DNA from: Candidatus Thorarchaeota archaeon
Lineage (GTDB): Archaea; Asgardarchaeota; Thorarchaeia; Thorarchaeales; Thorarchaeaceae
Assembly (NCBI GenBank): GCA_016840385.1
Contig: JAEOSL010000068.1
Coordinates: forward strand, 1 to 18,004
Reading direction: 5' to 3'
Length of the DNA: 18,004 bases
The notes below the pieces were generated by a model, which worked only from the letters and a program-made list of their open reading frames with translations, searched no databases and was not told the origin of the DNA. The position numbers and the translations under genes were made by a program. Below, one piece after another: positions 8,214 through 16,900 of the stretch. Every line of letters begins with the position of its first letter. The first letter of the stretch is position 1.

Positions 8214-8221
8214 GATATAAA
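8214..8221 (-). promoter_or_regulatory. TATA-like box for the 98-aa gene
   Basis: The minus strand reads TTTATATC 36-43 bases ahead of the ATG at 8177, which puts the transcription start near 8193 with a leader of about 15 bases. The identical octamer stands ahead of the C13-like peptidase gene. Confidence 0.45.
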
Positions 8222-8237
8222 TCACACAGATTTTCCT

Positions 8238-9263
8238 CTATTTGGATAATTCTTCAATCATGGCATCAACTGATGGAATTTCGATGCCAGTCAAATCTTT
8301 GAGACGGTTTCGTACATTGATAACATGACCAACACTTTCTTTCATCATCTGGACCGCTTCAGGTCGCATACCATGCTCTTCAGCACCTTTGCTAATTGAT
8401 GAAGAAATATCATGAAGGCGTCGCAAGCATGCGAAAACTTCAAAGAATTCAATTTGATCAACAGATTCACCAGCAACTAGTTCGTATCCTTTTAGCAGAT
8501 TGTTCCGCATGTCCAAATTTCCATATGCAAAGTATAGTAAGAGAGTCCATGCAAGATCAAAACGGGAGTCGATTATTCTCAATGCACCCCAATCAATTAT
8601 GAAAGTATTTTCATTTTCATCAAGCATGATATTGAATCCATGAAAATCATTATGCGTTATCGAAGGTGTTTCACAAGGAACAGTCTTTATTCGCTCTTCC
8701 ATCCACTCGATTATCGGAAGAAGGTCTTGACCTCCTGTTTCTTCAAGCACCCTTCTGAAATGAGATAAACCAGATTTCGTAGCGAAAAATGGATCTTCGA
8801 ATTGTTTCTGCTCATCTTCTGAAACCATAGATTTCCAATCTGCACTGTGCAAATCAACGAATAATTTACAGAACACCTTACCCCAAATTTCACGTGTTTC
8901 GTCAGATTGATTCATTGCTACATCAAGTGTACCACCGTCTAATCTATCCATAATAATGAAGGGTCCACCAATAATCGTTTCATCAGTTTCAATGATGTAT
9001 ACAGTTGGCACCGGATAATTGATATCTTCAAGTTGCTTCATCACTCGATATTCTTTCTCGGCTTTCTGTGCTGCACCCTTTCCAGGGAAAATTCGAACAA
9101 CTAAGGCTTGAGAAACCTTACTTTCATCTGATGTCCATTCAAGATCAAATGACTCGATTTCTGTTTCCCAACCACTTGTGATATTCTGCAAGTTGAGTAT
9201 GTTCAAATCTTTTCGTTTAGGGTAGGTTTTCTTTAGATACTCAAGGAACTTAGAGGAATCCAT
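8238..9263 (-). CDS. APH-fold phosphotransferase (aminoglycoside/choline kinase family)
   Basis: A 341-residue soluble kinase of the APH family, which phosphorylates small molecules such as sugars, choline or aminoglycosides with ATP. The N-lobe has the nucleotide-binding strand ALVVRIFPG, with Arg57 where many members have Lys, the AEKEYRVMKQL helix with Glu71, and PVPTVY leading to the hinge GGPFIIMDRLDGGTL. The C-lobe shows Brenner's motif ITHNDFHGFNIML (His204, Asp206, Asn211) followed by the metal-binding IIDWG (Asp224) and the family's DSRFDLAW. All catalytic residues are present. The substrate is unknown; nothing nearby suggests antibiotic resistance. The start lacks a strong ribosome site; only a weak GTGAT precedes it. 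A T-tract and hairpin behind the upstream surface gene suggest it has its own promoter, perhaps around CTAATATTC near 9290-9299. Confidence 0.88.
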   Translation of the reverse strand: MDSSKFLEYLKKTYPKRKDLNILNLQNITSGWETEIESFDLEWTSDESKVSQALVVRIFPGKGAAQKAEKEYRVMKQLEDINYPVPTVYIIETDETIIGGPFIIMDRLDGGTLDVAMNQSDETREIWGKVFCKLFVDLHSADWKSMVSEDEQKQFEDPFFATKSGLSHFRRVLEETGGQDLLPIIEWMEERIKTVPCETPSITHNDFHGFNIMLDENENTFIIDWGALRIIDSRFDLAWTLLLYFAYGNLDMRNNLLKGYELVAGESVDQIEFFEVFACLRRLHDISSSISKGAEEHGMRPEAVQMMKESVGHVINVRNRLKDLTGIEIPSVDAMIEELSK

Positions 9264-9312
9264 GAAATCACGATTGAATACTCATTGAAGAATATTAGCT
9301 TTCAATTTTAGT

Positions 9313-9351
9313 AAAAAAAAGATAGAAAGAGAAGCCCTTGCAGGCCTCTCT
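9313..9351 (-). terminator. Hairpin with GCAA tetraloop followed by a T8 tract
   Basis: On the minus strand, just after the surface-protein stop, GAGAGGCCT and GGGCTTCTC pair over a GCAA (GNRA-type) loop. That makes nine to ten pairs including two G-T wobbles (9328-9351). Seven bases later comes a run of eight T (9313-9320). This looks like an intrinsic terminator insulating the downstream phosphotransferase. Archaea usually need only the T-tract, so the hairpin may instead protect the mRNA 3' end. Confidence 0.6.
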
Positions 9352-9357
9352 CATAGA

Positions 9358-11625
9358 TTACTTCTTCTTCTTTGACTTCTTCTTCTTCTTTGGTTTAGAT
9401 CCTCCGCCACCACGTCTGCGAGCTACTAATGCTAACACTAGTATCAGCGCGAATGCTGCTCCACCAATGATGAGAAGAGTAGTTGTGTCGAGAGGGAATC
9501 CTCCACCAATAGGAGTCAACATGAAGGTAATCTCGTTTTGCCAAAGTTCGATACTATCCATGTAGGTTGAGTCATCCTCGTCAGTTGAGAAATTATCAAT
9601 TATGATGGAATTAAAGAGAGTCTGTTTATCGCTGCTTACTACGATGGTAGCTTTACCAGCTTGAGCATCTCCAGTAGTACCTGCAAGTGCAATGTATCCA
9701 TCTTGAACTGTTACTGAATCACCATCATCAGAGAACGGACCATCAGATGTGAAGTTATACCCATCACGATTGTTTGGTTCTGTGAAAATAGGATGAGATG
9801 CATCCCAGAGATACATTGAGGGTTGACCTGATACGGTTGTATCATACTCCACACCCAACTTTGACCATAGGGGATGTGTTGGATGATCATCCACACCAAA
9901 GTATGTCATCAACAATCTACCACCAGTATTTACGTATGCATATAGTGCATCATATATTGTGGATTCAGGGAACCAATTAACATTATTATAAATCAGAAGC
10001 TCCCACGACTTTGAATCAACGAAGTCATCCAAATATTGACGCGTAGTGAATAGCTGGTATGGCAGTCCAAGATCTCTCAGAGCCCAACAAACAGGATCAT
10101 TCGATCCTAGGTAATCAGTGTGCACTAGAATCTCTGCGTCCACTGCAGATAGCCAATCCAAGACATTGAGTGCATAACGTGTGTTACTTTGCTCAGGAAG
10201 GTAATCATTGTCAAAGATATTCATATCTGAAACAAGAATAGCTCGTCCAAGTCCATATTCCTCACCAGCTACAACACAATTAGTACCATCCATCCAGATC
10301 TCAGTTGCATTTCCAATCACAACCAGATAATTTCTAAACCCTATCGAGAGTGAAGAACAACCCTCAAGGGTAACATGAGTTTCAGGAGTCATTGATGCAT
10401 CAGCCAAGATATCGGTTGTTCCTAGACTCATATCGAAGTCCTGAAGGAGATTGTTAATGGCAAGATCACCCCTGTTGGGACCAATCATTCCAGTTCTATC
10501 ACCCAAAACTAATAGACTTCCGCCACCTGCGACCCAGTTATCAACTGCGGTCATCTCGGCAGAAGTGTAGTTCAGATCAGGGTAATTCAGAATAAGGACA
10601 TCATACTTGGCTAACCTTTCTGCTGTCAAGTTTCCTGTAGTAGAGGGATACAATTTGTCGAAAGTGTATGAATGATTTGTTGCAAGTGTTCGGAAATCTT
10701 CGTAATTATGTAATGTGCTATAGACTGTGATATAGGGAGTGTCCCAAGAATCAATACCTATTCGAGGTTGGTGTGAATAGTCAAAGGCAATTCGTCCCTT
10801 TGGTCGTGGAATAAGCCAATCAACTGAATCAGTGATTATACTTTCCATATCAGTTGCAATGGATGCCCCAGTACCAGGTAGATGAACAACACGCCCACCC
10901 TCGTAGCGAGAATCAAGAGCAAATGCCGATACATAATTTGTTTCTGTTGCATTATTTAGTAACGTTGTGAAATAATTTGAAAGATCCGATCCATCGATAG
11001 CAAGTTGTGCAATCACTGGCCAATTATCTGGAGCTAGAGTGACAGTGTCATTGATATGAAAGTCTTTCATTGTTGGATGTCTAGCAGTGACATTGAGTTC
11101 ATCAGATACGCGATAGTCCCAGGAAGCGGGACGAGGATCAAGAGCGACTTCAGGATAGAGAACTCCTTCGTACCAGAGGAAACTCATTGCTCCATTAAAG
11201 GAGAGCAGACCTCCACCACCTAACCAGAATTCCTTAACGAGTTTAGAAATACTAGGTCTGGGGACATTGTTCACTAAGATGAAGATATCATAATCAGCAG
11301 TTATCAACTCATGATTAAGAATATCCGCCTCAGTAAGTGCATCAACGGTATGTCCAGCGTCTTCAAGAAGAGTTGTAATTTCAGCAATATTATTGGTAAG
11401 ATTCTCTGCCTTGCATATTACTGGTGCAGTTAGATTATCTTCATCATATATTGCGACTCGAGCATTATGAGATATCTGAGATATCAATGCTTGAGATTCA
11501 AGAGAACCATCAAAACTCATCATGCTGGATTCCCCATTAAGGGAACCGATGACGAGAGCAGATGGAACAATAAACATAGTTGTTAGAAATATAGTAATTA
11601 GAAGTAAAGGCTTGACGCGCTTCAT
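9358..11625 (-). CDS. Membrane-anchored surface protein with three tandem GATase-like domains
   Basis: A 755-residue exported protein: signal peptide at 1-30, then three copies of an alpha/beta domain (about 55-272, 277-492 and 495-700), one C-terminal helix (714-735) and a tail of three Arg, a Gly run and ten Lys. Each repeat has the same core: a short (D/E)x(D/L)(I/L)(F/L)I strand, a helix, then GGG(G/S)LL or TGGRLL (FILVNN...GGGGLLSF at 115, LILNYP...GGGSLLVL at 344, LIYNNV...GGRLLMTY at 544). This resembles class I glutamine-amidotransferase-like folds of the GldG/DUF4350 kind. I see no nucleophile Cys after the Gly-rich strand, so the domains are probably non-catalytic binding modules. 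About ten N-x-S/T sites fit glycosylation. The ATG at 11625 has AGAGGTGG 5-12 bases upstream; a GTG three codons earlier is less likely. Confidence 0.85.
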   Translation of the reverse strand: MKRVKPLLLITIFLTTMFIVPSALVIGSLNGESSMMSFDGSLESQALISQISHNARVAIYDEDNLTAPVICKAENLTNNIAEITTLLEDAGHTVDALTEADILNHELITADYDIFILVNNVPRPSISKLVKEFWLGGGGLLSFNGAMSFLWYEGVLYPEVALDPRPASWDYRVSDELNVTARHPTMKDFHINDTVTLAPDNWPVIAQLAIDGSDLSNYFTTLLNNATETNYVSAFALDSRYEGGRVVHLPGTGASIATDMESIITDSVDWLIPRPKGRIAFDYSHQPRIGIDSWDTPYITVYSTLHNYEDFRTLATNHSYTFDKLYPSTTGNLTAERLAKYDVLILNYPDLNYTSAEMTAVDNWVAGGGSLLVLGDRTGMIGPNRGDLAINNLLQDFDMSLGTTDILADASMTPETHVTLEGCSSLSIGFRNYLVVIGNATEIWMDGTNCVVAGEEYGLGRAILVSDMNIFDNDYLPEQSNTRYALNVLDWLSAVDAEILVHTDYLGSNDPVCWALRDLGLPYQLFTTRQYLDDFVDSKSWELLIYNNVNWFPESTIYDALYAYVNTGGRLLMTYFGVDDHPTHPLWSKLGVEYDTTVSGQPSMYLWDASHPIFTEPNNRDGYNFTSDGPFSDDGDSVTVQDGYIALAGTTGDAQAGKATIVVSSDKQTLFNSIIIDNFSTDEDDSTYMDSIELWQNEITFMLTPIGGGFPLDTTTLLIIGGAAFALILVLALVARRRGGGGSKPKKKKKSKKKK
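9361..9390 (-). repeat. Trinucleotide tract coding the poly-lysine tail
   Basis: Four CTT units, one TGA and five CTT units on the plus strand encode KKKKK-S-KKKK in the minus-strand surface protein. All nine Lys codons are AAG. Such a tract could gain or lose units without a frameshift, so the tail length may vary between strains. Confidence 0.75.
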
Positions 11626-11647
11626 CTTCTCCACCTCTTTGAATCAA

Positions 11648-11658
11648 ACATGCATGAA
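11648..11658 (-). promoter_or_regulatory. Shared 11-base element, copy 2 (CATGCATG core)
   Basis: ACATGCATGAA lies 22 bases ahead of the triple-domain surface gene and just downstream of its TATA-like box, so it falls around the expected transcription start. It matches 4269-4279 ahead of the giant surface gene in the same orientation and at nearly the same distance. Confidence 0.4.
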
Positions 11659-11661
11659 GTG

Positions 11662-11670
11662 TTATAAATA
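11662..11670 (-). promoter_or_regulatory. TATA-like box for the triple-domain surface protein
   Basis: The minus strand reads TATTTATAA 37-45 bases ahead of the ATG at 11625, so transcription would start near 11640 with a short leader carrying the AGAGGTGG ribosome site. Confidence 0.5.
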
Positions 11671-11777
11671 CACTAGAAAATAGGTTCCAGTATTTTGTTT
11701 TGATGTGGGTTTGAGAAAAACCTAGAAACATCAATCAATCAGTGAACTTTTTTGTATTCTTTAAGCGCATCACATTA

Positions 11778-11787
11778 CTTAAATATA
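11778..11787 (+). promoter_or_regulatory. TATA-like box for the DUF438 gene
   Basis: CTTAAATATA ends 41 bases before the ATG at 11829, giving a start near 11810 and a leader of about 18 bases that includes GAGGTG at 11818-11823. The divergent spacer 11626-11828 holds this box and the opposite box at 11662-11670, and nothing else recognisable. Confidence 0.5.
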
Positions 11788-11828
11788 GTTAATTATTCAG
11801 ATAGTCTTGAATCAATTGAGGTGCTAAT

Positions 11829-13226
11829 ATGGCAACGACCCTGAAAGCGTCAACCAAAATTCTAGATCTAGCGAAAGAGTATCCCTTCTTATTTGAAACA
11901 TTAGTTGAGATTTCACCAAAACTGAAGAGATTGAAAAATCCTATCCTACAAAAGACAATTGGCAAGCGAGCAACTTTGACGGACGTTTCAAAGATGTCGA
12001 AACTTCCTTTGAATAGACTTTTCGTATTGTTATCCGAATCAATCTCAGAACACGCAAATGAAACCGTTGTCATTGACAAGGAAGCTGAAGAACAAGGTGA
12101 ATGGCAAGAAGAACTTGATAGAAGACAGAGGAAATTGAAAGATCTTGTTTTAGGGTTACATGCAGGAGAGGAATTGGAAGGTCTGCAATCAGATTTCAAG
12201 GAGATTCTAGTCGATGTCAGTGCTACCGAAGTTGCGGATATGGAGCAATCCCTCATATCTTCTGGGGAACTCACTGCAAAACAAGTGACCGCCCTCTGTG
12301 ACCTACACGTACAAGTCTTCAAGGAATCGCTTGATGTTCAGCAAACGCCTCAAACTACTCCTGGACATCCAATACACACATACATGAATGAGAACAAAGA
12401 AGCACAGAAGTTGGTCAATCTTCTCAGGGAAAATCCAAGTGACGATGGCACAATTGAGGAATTGAAGAAGATTATCATTCATTACACAAGACTTCAGAAT
12501 CAACTCTTCCCATTACTTGAGAAAGCTGAAATCACAGGCCCATCAACCGTCATGTGGGCAAAGCAAGATGAAATCCGTGAAATGTTCAGGAATCTGAATA
12601 AATCAAATCTCAAAGAACTACTTACTGCTATTGAAGATATGATATACAAGGAGGAAAACATTCTCTTTCCAATGTCACTCGAAAACTTGTCTGAATATGA
12701 TTGGGTCAAGGTCCGTGTTGGAGAAGAAGAAATCGGTTTTGCATGGATTGAACCGGGAACAGATTGGAAACCAATCACACCAATCGATATTCATGATGTC
12801 GACCAAGAACCCGAATCTCCTAAAATCAATTTGAATACAGGAAACCTAACACTGAAAGAAATAGATCTACTTCTAAGACACCTACCTCTAGACATTTCAT
12901 TCGTAGGAGTGGATGAGGAGGTCAAATACTATTCAGCTACTGACGATCGAATTTTCCCGAGAAGTCCAGCTGTAATTGGTAGAAGTGTGATAACTTGTCA
13001 TCCAAGCAATAGCTATGATAAGGTCAAGAAAATTCTAACGTACTTCAAAGAAGGCAAGAAAGACAAAGCTGTCTTCTGGATAAAAATGAATGACCGTCTT
13101 CTTCTCATAAGCTACTATGCAGTGAGAGACGACGATGGAGAATTCGTAGGAACACTTGAAGCATCACAGGACATTACTGATATTAAGAGCCTTGAAGGCG
13201 AGAGAAGACTCCTTGACTGGGAATGA
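11829..13226 (+). CDS. DUF438-family protein: DUF1858, DUF438, hemerythrin-like, PAS
   Basis: A 465-residue cytoplasmic protein with the domain order of the DUF438 family. DUF1858 comes first (about 8-70, ILDLAKEYPF...RATLTDVSKM), then DUF438 helices (about 100-170), a hemerythrin-like four-helix bundle (178-305) and a C-terminal PAS domain (335-460) ending DITDIKSLEGERR. Family members are thought to sense redox state, oxygen or metals through the bundle. Conserved here are PGHPIHTYMNEN (His180, His183), HYTR (His218) and KEENILFP (Glu275/276). Two positions that in family members I recall as HYxRKEN and MWGxHDEIR read LQN and AKQDEIR, so Gln223 replaces Glu and Gln246 replaces His. Iron binding may be lost or changed. 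The PAS part keeps GRSVxxCHP. GAGGTG lies 5 bases before the ATG. No kinase or DNA-binding output is fused. Confidence 0.88.
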   Translation: MATTLKASTKILDLAKEYPFLFETLVEISPKLKRLKNPILQKTIGKRATLTDVSKMSKLPLNRLFVLLSESISEHANETVVIDKEAEEQGEWQEELDRRQRKLKDLVLGLHAGEELEGLQSDFKEILVDVSATEVADMEQSLISSGELTAKQVTALCDLHVQVFKESLDVQQTPQTTPGHPIHTYMNENKEAQKLVNLLRENPSDDGTIEELKKIIIHYTRLQNQLFPLLEKAEITGPSTVMWAKQDEIREMFRNLNKSNLKELLTAIEDMIYKEENILFPMSLENLSEYDWVKVRVGEEEIGFAWIEPGTDWKPITPIDIHDVDQEPESPKINLNTGNLTLKEIDLLLRHLPLDISFVGVDEEVKYYSATDDRIFPRSPAVIGRSVITCHPSNSYDKVKKILTYFKEGKKDKAVFWIKMNDRLLLISYYAVRDDDGEFVGTLEASQDITDIKSLEGERRLLDWE

Positions 13227-13249
13227 ATTTCAGGAAAGTACCTCACTAC

Positions 13250-13259
13250 TATTATAAGA
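13250..13259 (+). promoter_or_regulatory. TATA-like box for the methyltransferase gene
   Basis: TATTATAAGA lies 44-53 bases ahead of the ATG at 13303, giving a start near 13280. It suggests the methyltransferase is transcribed on its own although only 76 bases follow the DUF438 stop. Confidence 0.4.
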
Positions 13260-13302
13260 TAGAATGCTCTTCCGAGAGAAATCGTAGGAGCAGGTAGAAA
13301 CT

Positions 13303-13821
13303 ATGAACATATGGTACACAATTCTCTTCGTTGAAGTTATTGTAATAGTATTCATGATCTGGATTGTTTGGTCAGTAGTTGTTGGAGCTCCGTGGTTGCC
13401 TACTCCAAAATCAAAGGTTCGAAAGATGCTTGAGTTCGCACAGGTAAAAGAAGGAGATGTTGTGTACGATTTAGGTTCAGGCGACGGACGTATTCTCATC
13501 ATGGCAGCAAAAGAATTTGGTGCAACATCTGTGGGTATTGAAGCAGACCCGATTAGACAGAGATGGTCTAAATTGATGATACGTCGTCACAAACTAAGAG
13601 ATCGAGTCAAGGTGCTGAGGGGCAATTTCTTCAACTTCGATATTGGAGAAGCTACAGTTGTTACTCTGTATCTTGGTGTTGGTGCAAACAATAAACTGAG
13701 AGAGAAACTAGCACAGGAATTGAAACCCGGCACAAGAATTGTTTCCCATCATTTCATCCTCAAAGATTGGGAGCCAGTTGAAACAGATGAAAAGGCGGAT
13801 CTTTACATGTACACTGTTTGA
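13303..13821 (+). CDS. Membrane-anchored FAM173-like SAM methyltransferase
   Basis: A 172-residue protein with one N-terminal hydrophobic helix (about 5-27) followed by a compact class I SAM-dependent methyltransferase domain. The helix is followed by APWLPTP and then the SAM motif VVYDLGSGDGRI (55-64). Glu80 ends strand two (GIEADP) to bind the ribose, and VLRGNFFNFD and VSHHF (148-151) follow. YDLGSGDGR, the short size, and the leading membrane segment are the pattern of the FAM173 family, whose human members ANTKMT and ATPSCKMT trimethylate lysines of mitochondrial membrane proteins. Many bacterial and archaeal homologues are uncharacterised. A membrane-protein lysine target is thus an inference by homology. 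AGGTAG lies 5 bases before the ATG. All SAM-binding residues look intact. Confidence 0.85.
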   Translation: MNIWYTILFVEVIVIVFMIWIVWSVVVGAPWLPTPKSKVRKMLEFAQVKEGDVVYDLGSGDGRILIMAAKEFGATSVGIEADPIRQRWSKLMIRRHKLRDRVKVLRGNFFNFDIGEATVVTLYLGVGANNKLREKLAQELKPGTRIVSHHFILKDWEPVETDEKADLYMYTV

Positions 13822-13931
13822 AATGATTTAGTTCTAATTTTCATCATTTAATTCATAGTAGTAACAAAAATAAAGGAGAATCCCTTTCTTTAATTCCTTC
13901 AACACGCTCTATCTTTCCGAGGGATGCACCT

Positions 13932-16900
13932 ATGATTCGAATGCTACTTGTAGATGATTTCAATGATTTACTTTTCATAGCGAGTGAATTTCTAAGTCAA
14001 CTAATTCAAGATATTGAAATAGTTACGTGTGAATGCGCCAGGGATGCCCTTGAGAAATTAGATGAAGGAAATTTCGATATCATCGTAAGCGATTTTCAGA
14101 TGCCGCAAATGGATGGGCTTGAATTTCTTGAAGTAGTAAGAAAAGATGGAAATGAGATTCCATTTATCATCTTTACAGGAATGGGAAGAGAAGAAGTAGC
14201 AATCAAATCTCTTAATCTTGGAGCAACACACTATCTAAAGAAAGGAGGAGAACCAGAGAGTCAATTCGCTGCCCTAGCTCATCATATTAAAACCGCAGTA
14301 CATCATAGAAGGTCAGAGATAGCATTGCATGAAAGCGAAGCAAAATATCGTAGCTTATTTGAAGATTCAGCAGTTTCTATGTTGGAAGAAGATTTCAGTC
14401 GTGTTAAGAATTTCTTTGATGAAAAAAGAGCAGAAGGTATCACAGATTTTCGAGATTATTTTGAAAACTACCCGGAGGATGTAGAGAAATGTGTTACGTT
14501 CGTGAATATCTTGGATCTAAATAAGGCATCAATGATAATGTATGGGGTAGAGGATAAGCAAGAACTTATCGGACCACTTGACCGAATATTTACAAGAGAT
14601 GCACTGGACGTATTTCGAGAAGAACTCATTTCCTTAGCTGAAGGGAATATCTTATTCATAAGCGACCTTCAGATTATTGAAGATATAAAGGGTCGAACAC
14701 ATGCAAGGATCTTTCAGTTAAACGTTCCACCAGGTTATGAAAATACGTTAGCAAAGGTCCATCTATCAATCATAGATATGACTGAACGTTATCAATCAGA
14801 ACAGCTAGCTGAACAAGAGCGCATGAAAGCACAAACCTATCTTGAACTTTCAAGGGTTATGTTTGTTGCACTTGATGCCAAGGGCAGGATTGACTTTGTT
14901 AACTCTCACACATGTACTGTCATGGGATATGAAGAAGAGGAATTAATAGGAAAGGATTGGTTTGATTTGGCACTTACTGAGAGGGAGGTTTCCGAAGTAA
15001 AAGGTGTTTTCAACAATATTATGTCGGGAAAGCTAGAAAAAGTCGATTATTTTGAGAATACAATAGTGACAAAGAGTGGTGAGGAAAGAGTCATTGCGTG
15101 GCATAATATATACATTGTTGACGAATCAGGAAATATCGGTGGAACCCTAAGCTCTGGAGAAGACATAACTGATAGAAAAACGATGGTCGAAACACTTCGT
15201 GAAAGTGAGGAGCGATTCAGGAAATTCTTTGATAATGCACCAGTTTACTTCTATATGGTAACACCTGACGGAAAAATCATGAATGCAAGTCAAGAAGCCC
15301 TTAAGGTTCTGGGATACTCCAAAGACGAATTAGTGGGTCAACCAGTAATGTCAATATATGCACCTGAAGCATTATCCAAAATGAAGGATTTGCTTCAAAC
15401 CTGGAAAGAAACTGGCCATATCGATGAAGTAGAAACCACTATCATTACAAAGAATGGTGAACGTAGAAATGTCATTCTTCTTGTGGATGCACAGTATACT
15501 TCTGAAGGAGAACTCATCAATTCAATTTCAATTCAAGTAGATATCACAGACCGAGTAATTGCTGAACAGCAATTAGAACGTACGCAAGCGATGCTCAATG
15601 CTGTAATTGGGCAAACCCCACTCCCTATGTTATTAATGACTGCAGACAAAAGAATAGAGATCATAAACGAAGCCAGCAAAAAACAAATTGAAGCAGAACA
15701 TAGACCAAGTTTTGTGAAGGGGGCGAATTGGGAAAAGATTGAACGTCCACAAAGGATTTTTGATTCTGAGGGCAAAGCAATAAAGAATGAAGACCGTGCG
15801 ATGGCTCGTGCTCTCCGAGGGGAGCGAACAGTCAAACAAGAATACAGAATTGAAAGAGTGGATGGCACAACAAGATGGGAAGAAATTGATGGTTTACCAA
15901 TATATGATGATGCAGGAAATGTAATTGCTGGACTTGTGATATTTCCGGAAATCACTGAAAGAAAGCGTGTAGAAGAAGAATTAGAAACTAGTGAAGAAAT
16001 GTTTCGATTACTTACAGGCTCAATGAAAGAAGGTATACTTGTTGTTGATCAAGAAAGAAATGTGAGATACTCCAATTCACAATATGAAATGATGTGGCGA
16101 GTGCCTAAGGAAATCATGGACACCAAAGATGATGTGAAGATCCTAAATTTTGTTCTTGACCAACTTATAGATCCCTTAGACTATCTTGATAAAGTCGGTA
16201 ATCTGTACAATAGCCAAGATCAAAACTATACCACCATAGTGCTCAAAGATGGACGAATCTTCAATCGATATTCATTCCCAATCAGGTCGGAAGAAAAAAC
16301 CAAAGGACGTGCCTGGGTTTTCAGAGATATTTCAGATGAAGTTTCAATCGATGATAAAATCAAACGAGAAAGAGAAGCTCTGAGTGATTTTGCGCACAGA
16401 ATGTCCCATGAACTAAGGAATAGATTGAGTGCAATCAAAGGGTACGCAGTTTTACTTGAAAAGGATTACAATCAAGGGAACATTGAGTCAATAAAGAAAC
16501 TTGTTGAAAAATCTATGAATCTCATGAGCAGATCAGTTTTACTGGCGGATGCAGGGCTTATAATAGGAAATATGTCGCATAATTCACTGGATAGAATTGT
16601 GGATGGGGTCATTTCTGAAGTACTTCCAGATGAAGTTCATATTGAGAAGGATACATTGCCATTTGTAATGTGTGACCGATTGAAAGTCGCACAAGTTTTT
16701 CGTAACATTCTGAAGAATGCAATAGAACATGGGAGTGCTAGGAAAATCGAGATTCGCTCAATAGACAATATTGAAAGAAAATGCATCCTTATCAAAAATG
16801 ATGGAGAGCCAATATCTGAAGCTCACCACGATAAAATCTTCATCGAAGGTTTCACAACCAAAAAGGATGGAGGAATAGGTTTAGGAATTGTGAAGAAGAT

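Noticed and set aside
8238..9263. Antibiotic-resistance kinase
   Set aside because: The APH fold is shared by many small-molecule kinases and nothing in the motifs or neighbours points to aminoglycosides.
9338..9565. Plus-strand frame starting with a long Phe run
   Set aside because: It is the antisense of the lysine tail and membrane helix of the surface protein; the Phe run comes from the CTT/TTC repeat.
11789..12322. A 177-codon minus-strand frame
   Set aside because: It is antisense to the DUF438 gene, which has a family match, TATA box and ribosome site; the frame is Ser/Cys/Phe-rich noise.
13872..13887. AAAGG/CCTTT hairpin between the methyltransferase and the kinase as a terminator
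   Set aside because: Only five weak pairs with no clean T-tract after it; likely chance in AT-rich DNA.
15533..15955. A 140-codon minus-strand frame
   Set aside because: It is antisense to the PAS region of the kinase and has no start signal.
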